Below the pieces are notes generated by a model that was not told where the DNA came from, did no database searches, and worked only from the letters and a program-made list of their open reading frames with translations. The translations under genes and the position numbers were made by a program. From positions 370,257,720 to 370,321,719 of the forward strand of contig JAQMRL010000001.1 of assembly GCA_035578175.1 (NCBI GenBank): 64,000 nucleotides of DNA, given 5' to 3'. Shown piece after piece: positions 35,168 to 46,335 of this stretch. The stretch comes from Catonia carolina (taxonomy: Eukaryota > Arthropoda > Insecta > Hemiptera > Achilidae). The stretch's first letter is position 1. Every line of letters begins with the position of its first letter.

Positions 35168-36235
35168 TTATGAGTTATTTCATATTGTTTTAGTTGTACA
35201 GGTTTTATCAGGTTTTTGTTCTCCTGTACACTCTTCTTAACATCATTAAAGATCTGTTAGCATTGATTCTTCAGTAACAATACAACACAGAAGCATAATT
35301 TTTTTATGTAGTTTCTACAAATTACAAATAATTTCATATATTATTCATACATTTTTTCAATTTTTTTATGTAGTTTCTACTATTTATATGGTAACGCTGC
35401 TGATCAAACTGTGAATGTAGTTCTATCCTTCCATAACTAAAATGTTTCAATAAGATATTTCAATAAACTAAGGATTTTATGTTAATATATTTTATTAGTG
35501 ATGTTATTTTGTATTTAACAAAAGGAGATATTGGAGACTGATATTTTTACAATGTTTAGTCTCTTTTAACTGTGTGTATTATACATTACTATCAAGCAAA
35601 TAAAATATTACTATTAAACTTTTAAATTGTATTTTACGGCTGCAATACATAATGTTTTTTTACTATTCACTTAAATGTATGAAGTTTTCCATTACGTAAA
35701 CTGAATGAAACTATAAAATAATATTATCATCTATAGTCAAAAGAAACATAATATAGGCATAAATCTATGAAGTTAGTAATTACCCCTTTTACTTGTGTTA
35801 TGGTAATGAACGGTATGGTTCCCTTTAAATAATTTTCCACCTTCTCTTCTCTATGGAAGCAAAACTCAAAAGTTCCAAACAAAAAAAGGTAAATAGTGTT
35901 GCACCACTTAATTTTAAAGAATATTAAAAATGAACAAAACTTTTGTTGTGAGAATCTTTGAGTTGTGACAGATCGGTTCAGAATAGCTGCAATTTAGACA
36001 TAATATTTATGTACTTTGTACACAATATTATATTTTCAGTAATAACATACGTAATATCACCCACCATACTTGATAAGTTATATCAGTTTTCAATGTTTTA
36101 TGTCTCAAAATGTTTGTTTTTTGATGCCCTTTAAATGAATTTACATCATGATCCTACCCTTTCCATTTAAAATTTTTAACTTGTCCTCCATAGGGACTCC
36201 TGGGACGTTTTCAATTTGCTTTACATCTAATTGTT
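35168..36235. other. AT-rich stretch
   Basis: No gene or repeat recognised. Confidence 0.5.
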
Positions 36236-36378
36236 TTATACATGAATTCTAATGCAGATAGTAAAACAAGATAAATGAATCAAGGTGGTGAAAAAGTACC
36301 AGACCATTCCAAGGATTGAATCCAGGATTCCTGGTATAGAAATCAGATGCACTGACCATTACACCAAATTTGTTGAGA
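36236..36378 (-). repeat. tRNA-like SINE, diverged (SC type)
   Basis: AGGATTGAATCCAGGATTCC and CACTGACCATTACACCAA are reverse-strand B and A box remnants. Confidence 0.55.
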
Positions 36379-36549
36379 AGCATCTGTTTTATACATGAAT
36401 AAATTACCCCAATCTTTAAAGTGTTGTGAGGATTTGAATTCCTTTAAAAAAAATCTGAAAAATTACTTGATCAGTGAAACTTTTTATAGCGTACAAGAAT
36501 TTCTTTCTTGATAGTAGTGATACATTGTGTGATTCTTATATGTATTTCA

Positions 36550-36600
36550 GGTGTTATATCTGACGACATGTCCTATACTCCTCCTGGAGTCTCCAGGGCG
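36550..36600 (+). repeat. R2 repeat fragment
   Basis: GACATGTCCTATACTCC and GGAGTCTCCAGGGCGC match the minus strand of the R2 copies at 37.3 and 60.7 kb. Confidence 0.5.
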
Positions 36601-37324
36601 CAAAAAAAAAAAAATACCAAAAGATTTTACGTCAATTTTTATTTTTACATGAAAGCATATTGTAAATTTTATTTTTTAACAAATATGATAGTAAGTCTGG
36701 GAGCAGTTGTCTTACACCAAAACGTAAATCACTTTTATACGAGGATAAACCCTAAATTTTAATTTTTTATTTCAAGAAGCTGGAAAATTATCTAAAACAT
36801 CTCATACTTTATTGAAACCTAACATACGGTGAGAAAATCTTTACAGTAATCCAATCAACCTGGCAGTCAAGAGTCAAATAGAGTTTTTGGATTATTTTCA
36901 GTTGCATAAGTAATTTAGTACACTAATAAGCTCACAGACAAGAGTAAATATGTACACATCATGGATATTACTGTTCAGTTTCATGTCTTGTATCATTATT
37001 ATTGTTAAAGCAATTACCATATTGAGTATTTTTAAGAAAAACAATGTATTGAGTTCTTTATGAGAAATGACGATCTAACGATCTAACGAAGATCTATTGA
37101 TGGGATGACTTACATTAAGAGATTGATACTTTGAACTGGGTATAAGAGACGTGCTACGAACAGATGAGTACGCAAGAAAACTACTTGGCAGATTCTGCAT
37201 CAGAATCAAGCTACCAATTACACGTATAGTCTAGTTGGATAGTGGAAAACATTGAGGTGTATAACCAAAACCAAAATGAAGACACTCTTCTGTTCCTAGT
37301 ATTCACTTTTATCAGGTTATTTTT

Positions 37325-37745
37325 ACAGCTGCGTCCAAGAGACTCCAGAAGGGAGTATAGGATATGACAAGATAACTGATAAGCTAAATTTGAACAGTAT
37401 GTTAAATTCATTACTCATTTATTACCACTACTTACCTGCTGACTTCAATAAGTGTGTCATCCAATTATTTGTATCGAATTGTACACAATTTTCCTAAGAG
37501 TTCAATTAGAAGTTTATATATTTTTTAACCAAAAACTATTTAGGAAGGATTCGTGTACACTGTAAAATGCTTCATCAATCAACTACTTTTTTAACTTTTT
37601 TTTAAACTAACTTAAATTACCACAACTCTTTAAAGTTTGTGTTAATTCATTGATGTAGGTTACCTACCTGCGAAAGTAGGCTTTTGTTTAAATAATTTGG
37701 TGTTGTGATGAGGAATAAAGTAATCAATTCTGTTTCTTGTGTAGT
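37325..37745 (-). repeat. R2 dispersed repeat of unknown class
   Basis: Diverged but colinear with 60735-61175: GACTCCAGAAGG, GACAAGATAA, AGTATGTTAAATTCATTACT, CTGTAAAATGCTTCATCAATC, GTGTTGTGATGAG. No coding capacity seen. Confidence 0.6.
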
Positions 37746-39389
37746 GGTTGTGGATAATTAAATTCTACAAAAAGGTATTTTGCTTCAAGTGCATTATCAC
37801 TTCAAAGATGTACAAAGAAAGAACTGTAAGCAATTGAAGCTCCTTAATAATGATTTGCATGAAGTTAAGTGGTTAACTCCCACTATACACCTAATAGTTT
37901 TTTCTGAATTTTAAAATCTCTTTCCATGTTACTCTGTGATGAATTGCCCCAAACTAATATGGTATACCAGATATGAGATCAAATTAAACAATGGTAAGCT
38001 GCTATTAGCAATTTTTTATCCATTAATCTGGCAATTTGTTGTAATACAAATACCCCAGATGATATTTTGCCACCAATTAATCGGTTCAAAAATCCCATGA
38101 TTAAGTTCTATCTAGTATTTCCAAACTAGACGTCTACAACTAACCCTATTACTTGTTTCAGTAAAACCTAATCCAACGAGAACAATCTTCTTTCCTCGAT
38201 TAGCATTATTTGTATATCAGTACTGAAAGTAACTCATGACCTTTATCAGTACCATTTTGTACTAATATAGTTGTACCAGAAAGAAAAATCATGAGAAATC
38301 ACACCAATATTGTCTGTCAGTCGTGTACATATCACAATATTTTATTTTTTTCTACATAAATTTTGACTATTATTTATTATGTGTCATGGATAATGGCAGC
38401 CGTATCATATAATTATGAACTTTTTATTAATAGATTTAACTTATTCAAAAATCGTGTACTTACTTGTTTTTTTTTTAAATAAAAAAACCATTAACTGTAC
38501 AATACTTCTAATTTTATTATTCAATGTTCATATATAATTCTAATGTTTATTATTTATACAGTAATAGTAATTGAGACATTATGTTAAAATACTCTACTAG
38601 TATTTGTATGTGGATGTAATTGATTAAATTAACTAATATTATAATTCATTATTAAAATTCTATGAGTGTTTCTATCAACCTATTCCAACCATATACTGTT
38701 TATAAAATATCAGTATTGAATTGTGAATCATAAAAATGTATTCATTCACTCTGGTAACTTTAGCTCAGTGGGCCTACTGTTAAATAAATAAATAAAGTAA
38801 TTAACTCATAAATCTTGATAAAAAATACTATATTATCAAGAGTAATTATATCTATAAATTATAAATAATCTACTACACATTAAAAAAAACACTACTTCAT
38901 AATATTTTGAGTTAATTTTTTGTAATTATTGTATTTTTTTTTTTTTTAATTGTATGTAACTTGTAAATATATTACGTAAAAAAATATATAATGCAGATAA
39001 CAGTATAAGATTACATGTACATATTGTATTTTATTGTACAAAATAACAAATGTGAAGAATATACTGTACTTCCTATAAATAAATATTATATTATATAATA
39101 ATATAAGTGAAAATATATAATATAGAAAATGTATTTATTTATATACTACAGAGATGAATCTTATTATTTACGATGTAAAAATATAATAATAAATAAAATG
39201 TAATAAATATATATTATATATAACTGCAGAGACAATTTATTTATTATAAAGGGAAAAGAAACGCTTTATAAATATAAGTGTAAAATAAAAATTTTATGTC
39301 TCTTCAAGTTCATATAAGTGTGTTTATTTGTAAAAACCTTCATAATTAATATAGTGTATGATTGTGAATAGTTGTATAAAAATACTTGT
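37746..39389. other. Very AT-rich region
   Basis: Long TA- and A/T-runs (for example 38930-39270). No gene or known repeat. Confidence 0.6.
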
Positions 39390-39985
39390 AAGTCCTCAAC
39401 AGCTTATTGGTGGCAATTTTTTAAATTTTCATCTATCATTCTCCTTGTCCATCTGTCCGTCACTTCCAGATGTCAGAAACTACAAGAGATAACAACAAAC
39501 GGTTTTTGGATTCGTAATCTATAAAATAAGTTAGAGGGCCTAAATTGGGTTTGAAATTCCAGTTTTGACCGGAAGTGGCCCAAACACAGAAGTCAAGAAA
39601 TTAAAGTTAGAAATTACAAGAAGTAGCACCAAACAGTTTCTGGAATCATAATCTACACAAAAAGTTAGTGGGCCTAGATTAGGTTTGAAGTTCTGGTTTT
39701 GAACAGAAGTGGCCCAAAACCAAAAGTCAAGAAATCACATCTGAAATTTGAAAAGAAAATTAGTGTTATCAGATTTGTCTTAAAGAGTAGATACAGAAAT
39801 CATTGGGTTTGAAGTTTCGGTTTCGACCAGAAGTGGCCCAAAACCAGAAGTCATGACATTAAAGTCGGAATTTTAAAACAAAAATAGCGTCATTCGGTTC
39901 CTCTTAAAGAGTAGATACAGAAAGTAGATACCTTTTTTAAAATTGCCATCAGCCATGAGACGCGTCATCTCATGAAAGGGAGTTT
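39390..39985 (+). repeat. Repeat G, longer copy with internal tandem units
   Basis: Three related ~130-bp units carry AGAAGTGGCCCAAAA and AAGTCA. It ends CATGAGACGCG..CTCATGAAAGGG. The 5.7-kb copy holds fewer units. Confidence 0.7.
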
Positions 39986-40129
39986 TATTGTTGTTGAAAT
40001 TTCAGATTGATATAACAATCAATCTACCATTATTTTAATGATTTTTTTTCATTTCAAAATTGACAAAATACAATCCTAAAATTTCCTCAGAAAATAAATA
40101 GCTCAAATGTGTTATAATCAGAAAAAATA

Positions 40130-40310
40130 AAGTTAAAATTATGTAAGGATTTGTACAAAAACATTGAATGATAGAAGAATCAGTCATCAAAATAAGAGAG
40201 AGATTTTTTAATCACATAAAGAGAATGAACAACAATAAAATAAATAAACAAATATTCAACATTTGCAACAATAAAAACAAAATGTATTTAATCATCAAAC
40301 AACTGATTGA
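40130..40310 (+). pseudogene. LINE-alpha C-terminal remnant
   Basis: IRERFFNHIKRMNNNKINKQ followed by IFN is the (G)H-x-x-RM motif region of a LINE ORF2 C-terminus. It is interrupted by the adjoining SE SINE and seems to continue at 40590-40830. Confidence 0.6.
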
Positions 40311-40530
40311 TGATCATTGGAGACAAAGGTTCCTTGTTCAAATCCCACTGTATTTATCTTTATACGTATTTGAATAATATACAGTGGTTACCAATGAGAT
40401 GTACTTGATGGTTAGGGTTCAATTAAACATACTCTCTCAGGAATGGTCAGCCTGAGTCTGTGCAAGACTGCTCCTCATTCACGCGCCATACACATCTCAT
40501 TGGGTCATGGGGTTGCTTGTTGTTCTTAAA
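40310..40530 (+). repeat. SE SINE
   Basis: AAGGTTCCTTGTTCAAATCCC head remnant, then GGAATGGTCAGCCTGAGTCTG and CAAGACTGCTCCTCATTCAC. Parallels 41385-41645. Confidence 0.7.
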
Positions 40531-40589
40531 TTGAACAGAACGCATTAAATACAAAAAAAAATATTAACAACAGGAAATGAAAAAAGACT

Positions 40590-40830
40590 AGGGTTTACAC
40601 AAAATGGCTATTACAATAAAACAGGCTTTAGAAGTAAAATATTGGGTTCAAAATTAGTGCAGAACTCAAGTTGAAAAAGGCTTAAGAAAGTAAAGACAAC
40701 TTCTCAGAAGAAAGAAAAAAGAAGAACGCAATTTCTGGGAAAATATTGAAGTATTAGGAAGAATAAATAAGAAGACAACATCGAAAAACAAGAGAAAATT
40801 CTGAGATATTTTTTAGTAATTTGCTTTAGA
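40590..40830 (+). pseudogene. LINE-alpha tail, continuation (tentative)
   Basis: Lys/Arg/Glu-rich plus-strand frames (RLKKVKTTSQKK, FWENIEVLGRINK) resemble the extreme C-terminus of LINE-alpha. Confidence 0.4.
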
Positions 40831-40935
40831 TCAAATTCTTGGAAGAAAGAATTTATATACAAGTAGGGTTTAGTGAAAAAATGAAAGACGTTTGGGAAAG
40901 ATGAAAAATACCAATGGAAAAAATACGTATGGCTT

Positions 40936-41115
40936 TTGGCCGGTCCGTGGTGTAGTGGTCAGCGCAACTGGCTACTATGCCGGGGTCCCGGGTTTGATTC
41001 CCGGTCAGGTCTGGCATTTTTTCATCTGTAAATCACCACATATCATTACCTACGCACAAGCCCAAGGTTTATGTAGGCATCATCACTCAATAAAAAAAAT
41101 TAAAAAAAAGAGAAA
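40936..41115 (+). repeat. SC tRNA-derived SINE, best copy
   Basis: GGCCGGTCCGTGGTGTAGTGGTCAGCG contains an A box, and GGGTTTGATTCCCGG a B box. The body ends CATCATCACTCAATAAAAAAAATT. Confidence 0.8.
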
Positions 41116-41384
41116 ATATAAGGTGTGAGGAAAGATTTTCAATGCGGCTGAAACAATTAAAGAAAAACCTTCATAACTAAAGTCCTTGTAAATTCAATAC
41201 TACAAAGCCCTAAGTGGAAGAAAAAGTGGTTAACTGACTGTTGTTGCCACTGTTTTATTCACTATCCAATATTCTTTAAAACATTTTTTTGGAATACTTA
41301 TAATGATTTATCATAATAATAATTCCTGTCCTAATTAAATGTTGTTGAATAGTGAATCACTTATTTGAGAAACCACACATACCA

Positions 41385-41645
41385 ACCACTGGGTAGGTCT
41401 AGTGGTAAAATTGTGACTGTGAGTCAGCTGTTTGACTGCTGATGTATGGAGACGAAGGTTCTGAAGTTCAAATGCTAGTAAAGAGAGGTACTTTTATATG
41501 GATATGAATACTAGACAGTGGTTACTGATGCATTTTGATAGTTGGGGGTTCAATTAACCATACTCCTAATGAATGGTCGGCCTGAGTCTGTACAAGACTA
41601 CACCTCATTTACACATACATATCATTCTCATTTTATGGGATTGCT
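41385..41645 (+). repeat. SE SINE, near complete
   Basis: CACTGGGTAGGTCTAGTGGTAAAATT to TTTATGGGATTGCTCATTATAAC. Internal GGCCTGAGTCTGTACAAGACTACACC defines the family. Confidence 0.75.
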
Positions 41646-41695
41646 CATTATAACTACTGTATATAATTATTTAATATGCTAATAATTTGAGGTTA

Positions 41696-42080
41696 TGCCC
41701 ATAACAGGCAGGTGCAGTGTTAAAGTAATTGCACTTGATCTGCAGGTTCCAGGGGTGCAAAAAATAGTTCTGTCTCTTAACACATGGTCAGCCAATTAAA
41801 TGACTGAATAATTTAAAAACAGAAGAGGTAGAGGTGTAAAAGACACTAGTCAGTTATCTTCTCTAAGTATAATGAATTCCACTATACCCTGTGGTGAATG
41901 AAGTGAAGGTGTCATTTGTAAGGTAGAAAGTATGTGCTTTTCGTAGGGCCTGGCATGCTGATAAGCATACTCTTTTGACTCAGTGAGGAAGTGAGATGGT
42001 AAACCACCTCACTTCTCGTTTTACTTAGTAAAACCTCTACGGGTTCAAACCAGCCTTTCCACTGTTGACCTAAACAACAC
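41696..42080 (+). repeat. SF retroposon, complete, 12-bp duplication
   Basis: 385 bp from TGCCCATAACAGGCAGG to CCTAAACAACAC, flanked by AATTTGAGGTTA at 41684-41695 and 42081-42092. The AAC-rich 3' end and long target duplication indicate a retroposon rather than a DNA transposon. Confidence 0.92.
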
Positions 42081-42107
42081 AATTTGAGGTTACTGTGAAT
42101 AACATTG

Positions 42108-42210
42108 GCTTTTAACCTGTTAAAATCTCCAGACCCTGGCTGAGAATCGAAATATGGACATCTCACTTTGCACTCTAGCACCCTAACCTCTACACCATAA
42201 AGACAACCAT
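42108..42210 (-). repeat. SD tRNA-like SINE fragment
   Basis: CCAGACCCTGGCTGAGAATCGAAA and CCTAACCTCTACACCATA are the reverse-strand B and A box regions. Confidence 0.65.
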
Positions 42211-42411
42211 ACAAAATATATAATTTAAACTTTCTTTTTACATTTAAAATATAAGAGGTTGAATTAACTACTTATATGCTAGTAAAGTATTAGCTACAGA
42301 TCTAATGGATATAAAATATGATACTGGAACAGTATGTAAAGATTTTTCAGGCTTTAGCTGGGAATCAGACCTGAAACTTTTAGCTTGTCAATTATTTTAA
42401 TTATTTCTTTG

Positions 42412-42575
42412 ATTCGCATCGTTTTTGTGGTGATGCATGCATGAGCCTTGGCAAATGGATAGGTAATGGATATGAGGTGGTATAAAGATGGAAAATGCCA
42501 GACCTGGCCGGGTATTGAACCCGGAACTCCTCACATAGAAGCCAATTGCTGACTACTACACCAACAAGCTGGCCA
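42412..42575 (-). repeat. SC tRNA-derived SINE
   Basis: CTGGCCGGGTATTGAACCCGG (B box) and CTGACTACTACACCAACAAG (A box) on the reverse strand, with the body GCCTTGGCAAATGGATAGG. Confidence 0.75.
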
Positions 42576-42687
42576 ATTGCATCAACTACTATTAGTGACT
42601 ATTTAGAATACTTAAGATCACAAAACGATAGGTACGTATAGATTAGTATTATTATGTCCGGGATTTCACTGGACAGTCTTTGTATTT

Positions 42688-43733
42688 TTACTTTCTCTTG
42701 CATAATATGAATATATAGGAAGGAAAGTTTTGTTTTCTTGTCAATTTTTCGAAATCGAGTTTTCACCGGATCTACACGTTTTCAGACCCGCTGAACCCAA
42801 AAAAAACATGTTTTTAGCGATTGGTCTGTGTGCTGTGTGTGTGTGTGTGTGCGTGAGTACGGGTGTGTGTGTGAGAGTGTGCGCGCGCGCGTGCGTACGT
42901 GCGTGCGCGCGTGTGTGTGCGCGCGTGTGTGTGTGTACGCGCGCGCGCGTATGTGTGTGTGAACAGAGTATCTCAAGAACGGAACATCGTACGAACTTGA
43001 AACTTAAGTTAGATACTACTACCGGACCCGACACGAACTTTTTCATCAAAATCGGTCAACCGAAAGTAGTAGTTTAATCGTGTCATTTTTCACTTTTTTG
43101 CGATTTTCTCAAAAATGACTCTTACGATTTTTTTAAAAATTGCCTCATTTACTAAAAATTTTTATGCTCTACAAGATAGAATAGGCGCCATCTCTGCTGA
43201 AATTCTTGGTAAGGCTGTTTTTTTCGTAAAACAATTGTTTTTTTAAGATTGCGACTTTAATATTCATTTTAGCGCAAAAATTTATATATAAAACGTTGTA
43301 GAGAATTAAAAATCCTACAACTTTTATCTCAAACTTTTTTTTATAATGCTTAGTTTAGCGGTAATTAGCAATTTTCTATTTTTTCTCACGTAAACTTGTA
43401 AGAAATCGATTTTTTTAAGATTTCAGCCTAAGTATGCGTTTCATGACAAAATGTATAAATTAAAATTTATAGAAAATTAAAAGATCTACGACTTTTATTT
43501 AGAGCATTTTTCTCTTCAGAGCCTAGTTTAGCGTGAAAGAGTGATTTTCCGTATTTTTAAGCCAAACTGAGGTTGATTTTCATTTTTCGTCTTTCACTCA
43601 TGATTAGAATTAGGTTATGTTTATTGAGGTTAGTTTTTTATTTATTTCTAATGTTTTATTACTTATGTTAGATTATATTTTTAATTATTTGCATCGGCAA
43701 GAGAAAGTTGTGTGAGTGTTTCACACCAGTTTT
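42688..43733 (-). repeat. R1 repeat, near-complete copy
   Basis: ACTTTCTCTTGC at the left and GCAAGAGAAAGT near 43697 form a perfect 12-bp inverted pair. Right end continues GTGTGAGTGTTTCACACCAG. Internally, units around AAAATCCTACAACTTTTAT and CTTAGTTTAGCGGTAATTAG repeat about 2.5 times. An alternating GT/GC tract is at 42830-42962. No protein is encoded. Confidence 0.8.
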
Positions 43734-44361
43734 TTTTATAGTATGTCCGGAAAATTATAATTCCAGGTTTGATAAAAGTAAAAATGTCCGAGATTTTTAT
43801 TTCTGCTAAAAAGTTACACTGTGAAAATTACATTTGCACGAAAATAATTTTTTGAAGGTTGTCCTCAGGTGCGGCGCGAATGAGGAAAACTGTGTGTATA
43901 TGCACGCGCGTGCGTGTGTAAGTGTTAATTTGTTTGACAATTTCCTTTATAAGTGTTCAGTTAGTTACAGTATTCCGCAGTCGTTACCGTAGTGCAGTTG
44001 ATTGTTTACGTTTCACGTACGTCTTGCCTACTTCGTTTCATACACTTAATACAGTACGATTCATGTGTCTTACTAGTAGATCGTTTATTCTGAAAATGAG
44101 TGTTTTAGTTCTATATCTACCACTACTGCCATTCAGAATTAAAAATTGTTGTATAAATACTCAGTAACTGACAAATCTTTGTAACACCTGCGTTACCTTA
44201 CAAATATAACATATCTCCTGAAGTTTTAAGTTTGTTCAGAATTCTGCAGTTATCGACCTGGGTTTTCTGGAAAAATATAAACTATATTCCAGACCCTAGG
44301 ATGAATCGACCTCAGGACTTTTGACTTAGCAGTTAAGTACGCTATCTATTTTATATTTTTT
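43734..44361. other. Intervening sequence, no gene seen
   Basis: A short alternating CG/TG patch is near 43894-43920. The 81-codon frame at 43922 has no supporting motif. Confidence 0.5.
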
Positions 44362-44756
44362 GCTGTTGTTTAGGTCATCAGCCGAAAGGCTGGTTTGAAC
44401 CTGTAGAGGTTTTACTAAGTAAAACGAGGAGTGAGGTGGTTTATCTATGCCTTCCTCATTGAGTGGAAAAGTACGCTTATCAGCATGCCGTACTCTCTGA
44501 AAAGCACATATTTTCCACTCTGCAAATGACACTTTTACTTCATTCACCACAGGGTGTGGTTGTGTAATGAAATTCATTACTTTCAGAGGAGATAAATCTG
44601 ATTAGTGTCTTTTACACCTCTACCTCTTCTGTTCTTAAATGATTCAGTCATTGAATTGATTGACTATGTGATAAGAAACAGAACTATTTATTTTAGACCT
44701 GCAATAAACAGATTGAGTGTAAATAATTTGACACTCCACCTGTCTGTTATGGGCAT
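44362..44756 (-). repeat. SF retroposon
   Basis: GCTGTTGTTTAGGTCATCAGCCGAAAGGCTGG through the core to GTCTGTTATGGGCA. Flanks ATATTTTTT and ACATTTTTT are an imperfect duplication. Confidence 0.85.
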
Positions 44757-45827
44757 TTACATTTTTTATTAATGATTAAAATTTTGTAAATATTTTTAAC
44801 CAGTTTTTAAAGCAGTAAAACTATTTCAAAATAGTTGTATTGTACGTTACAAATGTATATCAACATGACCTACCTTCATTACGGCATTTCACGTGATGCA
44901 GTAGATGTAACATCAAAGATAACCGTGATGAAATTGTTGAATCATAAAATAATATTACGTTGCGCGTGGTAGAGTGGCAGACAGAATTTAAATTTTTATT
45001 AAATTTTTTATCTAATAATACAGTTATTAATTTTTTGTTAATTCTATCGATTTTTGTAGTTTTATTGTATACTTTGCATTATGTAGATAAGATACAAATT
45101 TCTTTGATATACCGATTAATTCACAGGTATAATCATTCTATTTTAAGTACAATCATAGTGAAATTTTTTTAAATGGAAAATAAACAGCGAAGAAAAATTC
45201 TTTCATTCATACAATCAGTCTCATAAGATAATCATGCGTGTTTATTTAATTGTGAGTTATACATGCGATGAATATTAATTTAAACGAAGCATGTGGTATG
45301 TGAAGCCGAGCCCCTGAAGCACATGCGCAAAATCTACTACTGGATGTAAACAAGTCTGAGGCCGCGTTATTTTAGTGGGGATACTATCTAAGTTTCTTAT
45401 TGGTTTACAAAACGTCATTGAAAAACAGAAAACAGTAGCTTCTGCAACAGGTGCGAGTTTGCTATCGTATTTTACTAATAATACGCAGCATTTTAAATTT
45501 GCAGTTTAAAGGTTAATTCAGCTCGACGAGCATCGCAGACCGCTCAATTTTCTTGTTTCCTATTTTGGTACCTACAAAATATTCTCATGGTAAAGTAAGT
45601 AAAAAAGTTATTATTTTTTAAATTTTAATAACCTTAAAAAATTCAATTATTATTTTTTTTAAATATAAGTAAATGTTGCATCAACACCTTAATCTTAGAG
45701 TACTGTAGTTTAATTTATTTAATTTTGTTTATTATTTATTATTGTGTTTAATTTATTATTATTTATTTAATTAATCTATAATCAGTACTGTGGTTTATGG
45801 AGCGGTAGGTTCTAAAGTGTCATAATT
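44757..45827. other. No recognised gene; CpG-containing patch
   Basis: A less AT-rich patch at 45290-45600 ends near ATGGTAAAGTAAGT, which could be a 5' exon donor, but nothing corroborates it. Confidence 0.4.
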
Positions 45828-45905
45828 TCTCCACCTTAGCCGAGAATCAAACCCAGAACCATTCTAGAAATCTAATACGCTAGCCACTAGGCCACAGAAG
45901 TGGCA
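45828..45905 (-). repeat. SD tRNA-like SINE head
   Basis: CCGAGAATCAAACCCAGAACC and GCCACTAGGCCACAGAAGTGGC mark the reverse-strand B and A boxes. Confidence 0.65.
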
Positions 45906-46069
45906 TTAATTATATGCTTTTAATTTGAATATCCAGTTTATTTTTTGAAGTACCTTTTGTTATTTTAATCGGGATATCAATTTTGGATCACCCCGTTTTA
46001 TAAAACAGTCTACTAAGTAAATCATTTAATTCTCAAACTTTTCCTAAAATTTGTATGTAAATTGCATGT

Positions 46070-46335
46070 TTTTTAGTTTAAATTCGCTTCGACAGCTTAA
46101 TCATTAGCGACTACTGTCGGTTTTTTGGCTGTAACGGTGGGTTTTAACTTGTTAAAATTGACTCTAGCCGGGGATCGAACCCGGAACCTTTCGTTTTGTA
46201 ACATTACCGACTACTGTCGGTAATGGAACAGATGGTTTTAACGCTTGATCATTTCTAGATTCTAGCCGGGAATCGAACCCGGGGTCTTTCGTTTTGTAGT
46301 CTAACACGCTAACAACTTCGCTACAGAGGCGGCCC
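46070..46335 (-). repeat. SD SINE dimer
   Basis: Two B-box regions, GGGGATCGAACCCGGAACC and GGGAATCGAACCCGGGG, lie ~110 bp apart. Only the right one keeps a full head (GCTAACAACTTCGCTACAGAGGC). The body with CGACTACTGTCGG is shared. Confidence 0.75.

Noticed and set aside
36551..36610. Plus-strand exon-like frame VISDDMSYTPPGVSR after a TTTCAG acceptor
   Set aside because: The sequence recurs in the R2 copies at 37.3 and 60.7 kb, so it is repeat-derived.
45290..45605. CpG-containing 5' exon or promoter ending at ATGGTAAAGTAAGT
   Set aside because: No downstream exon or core promoter was found, so it is left as an unannotated patch.
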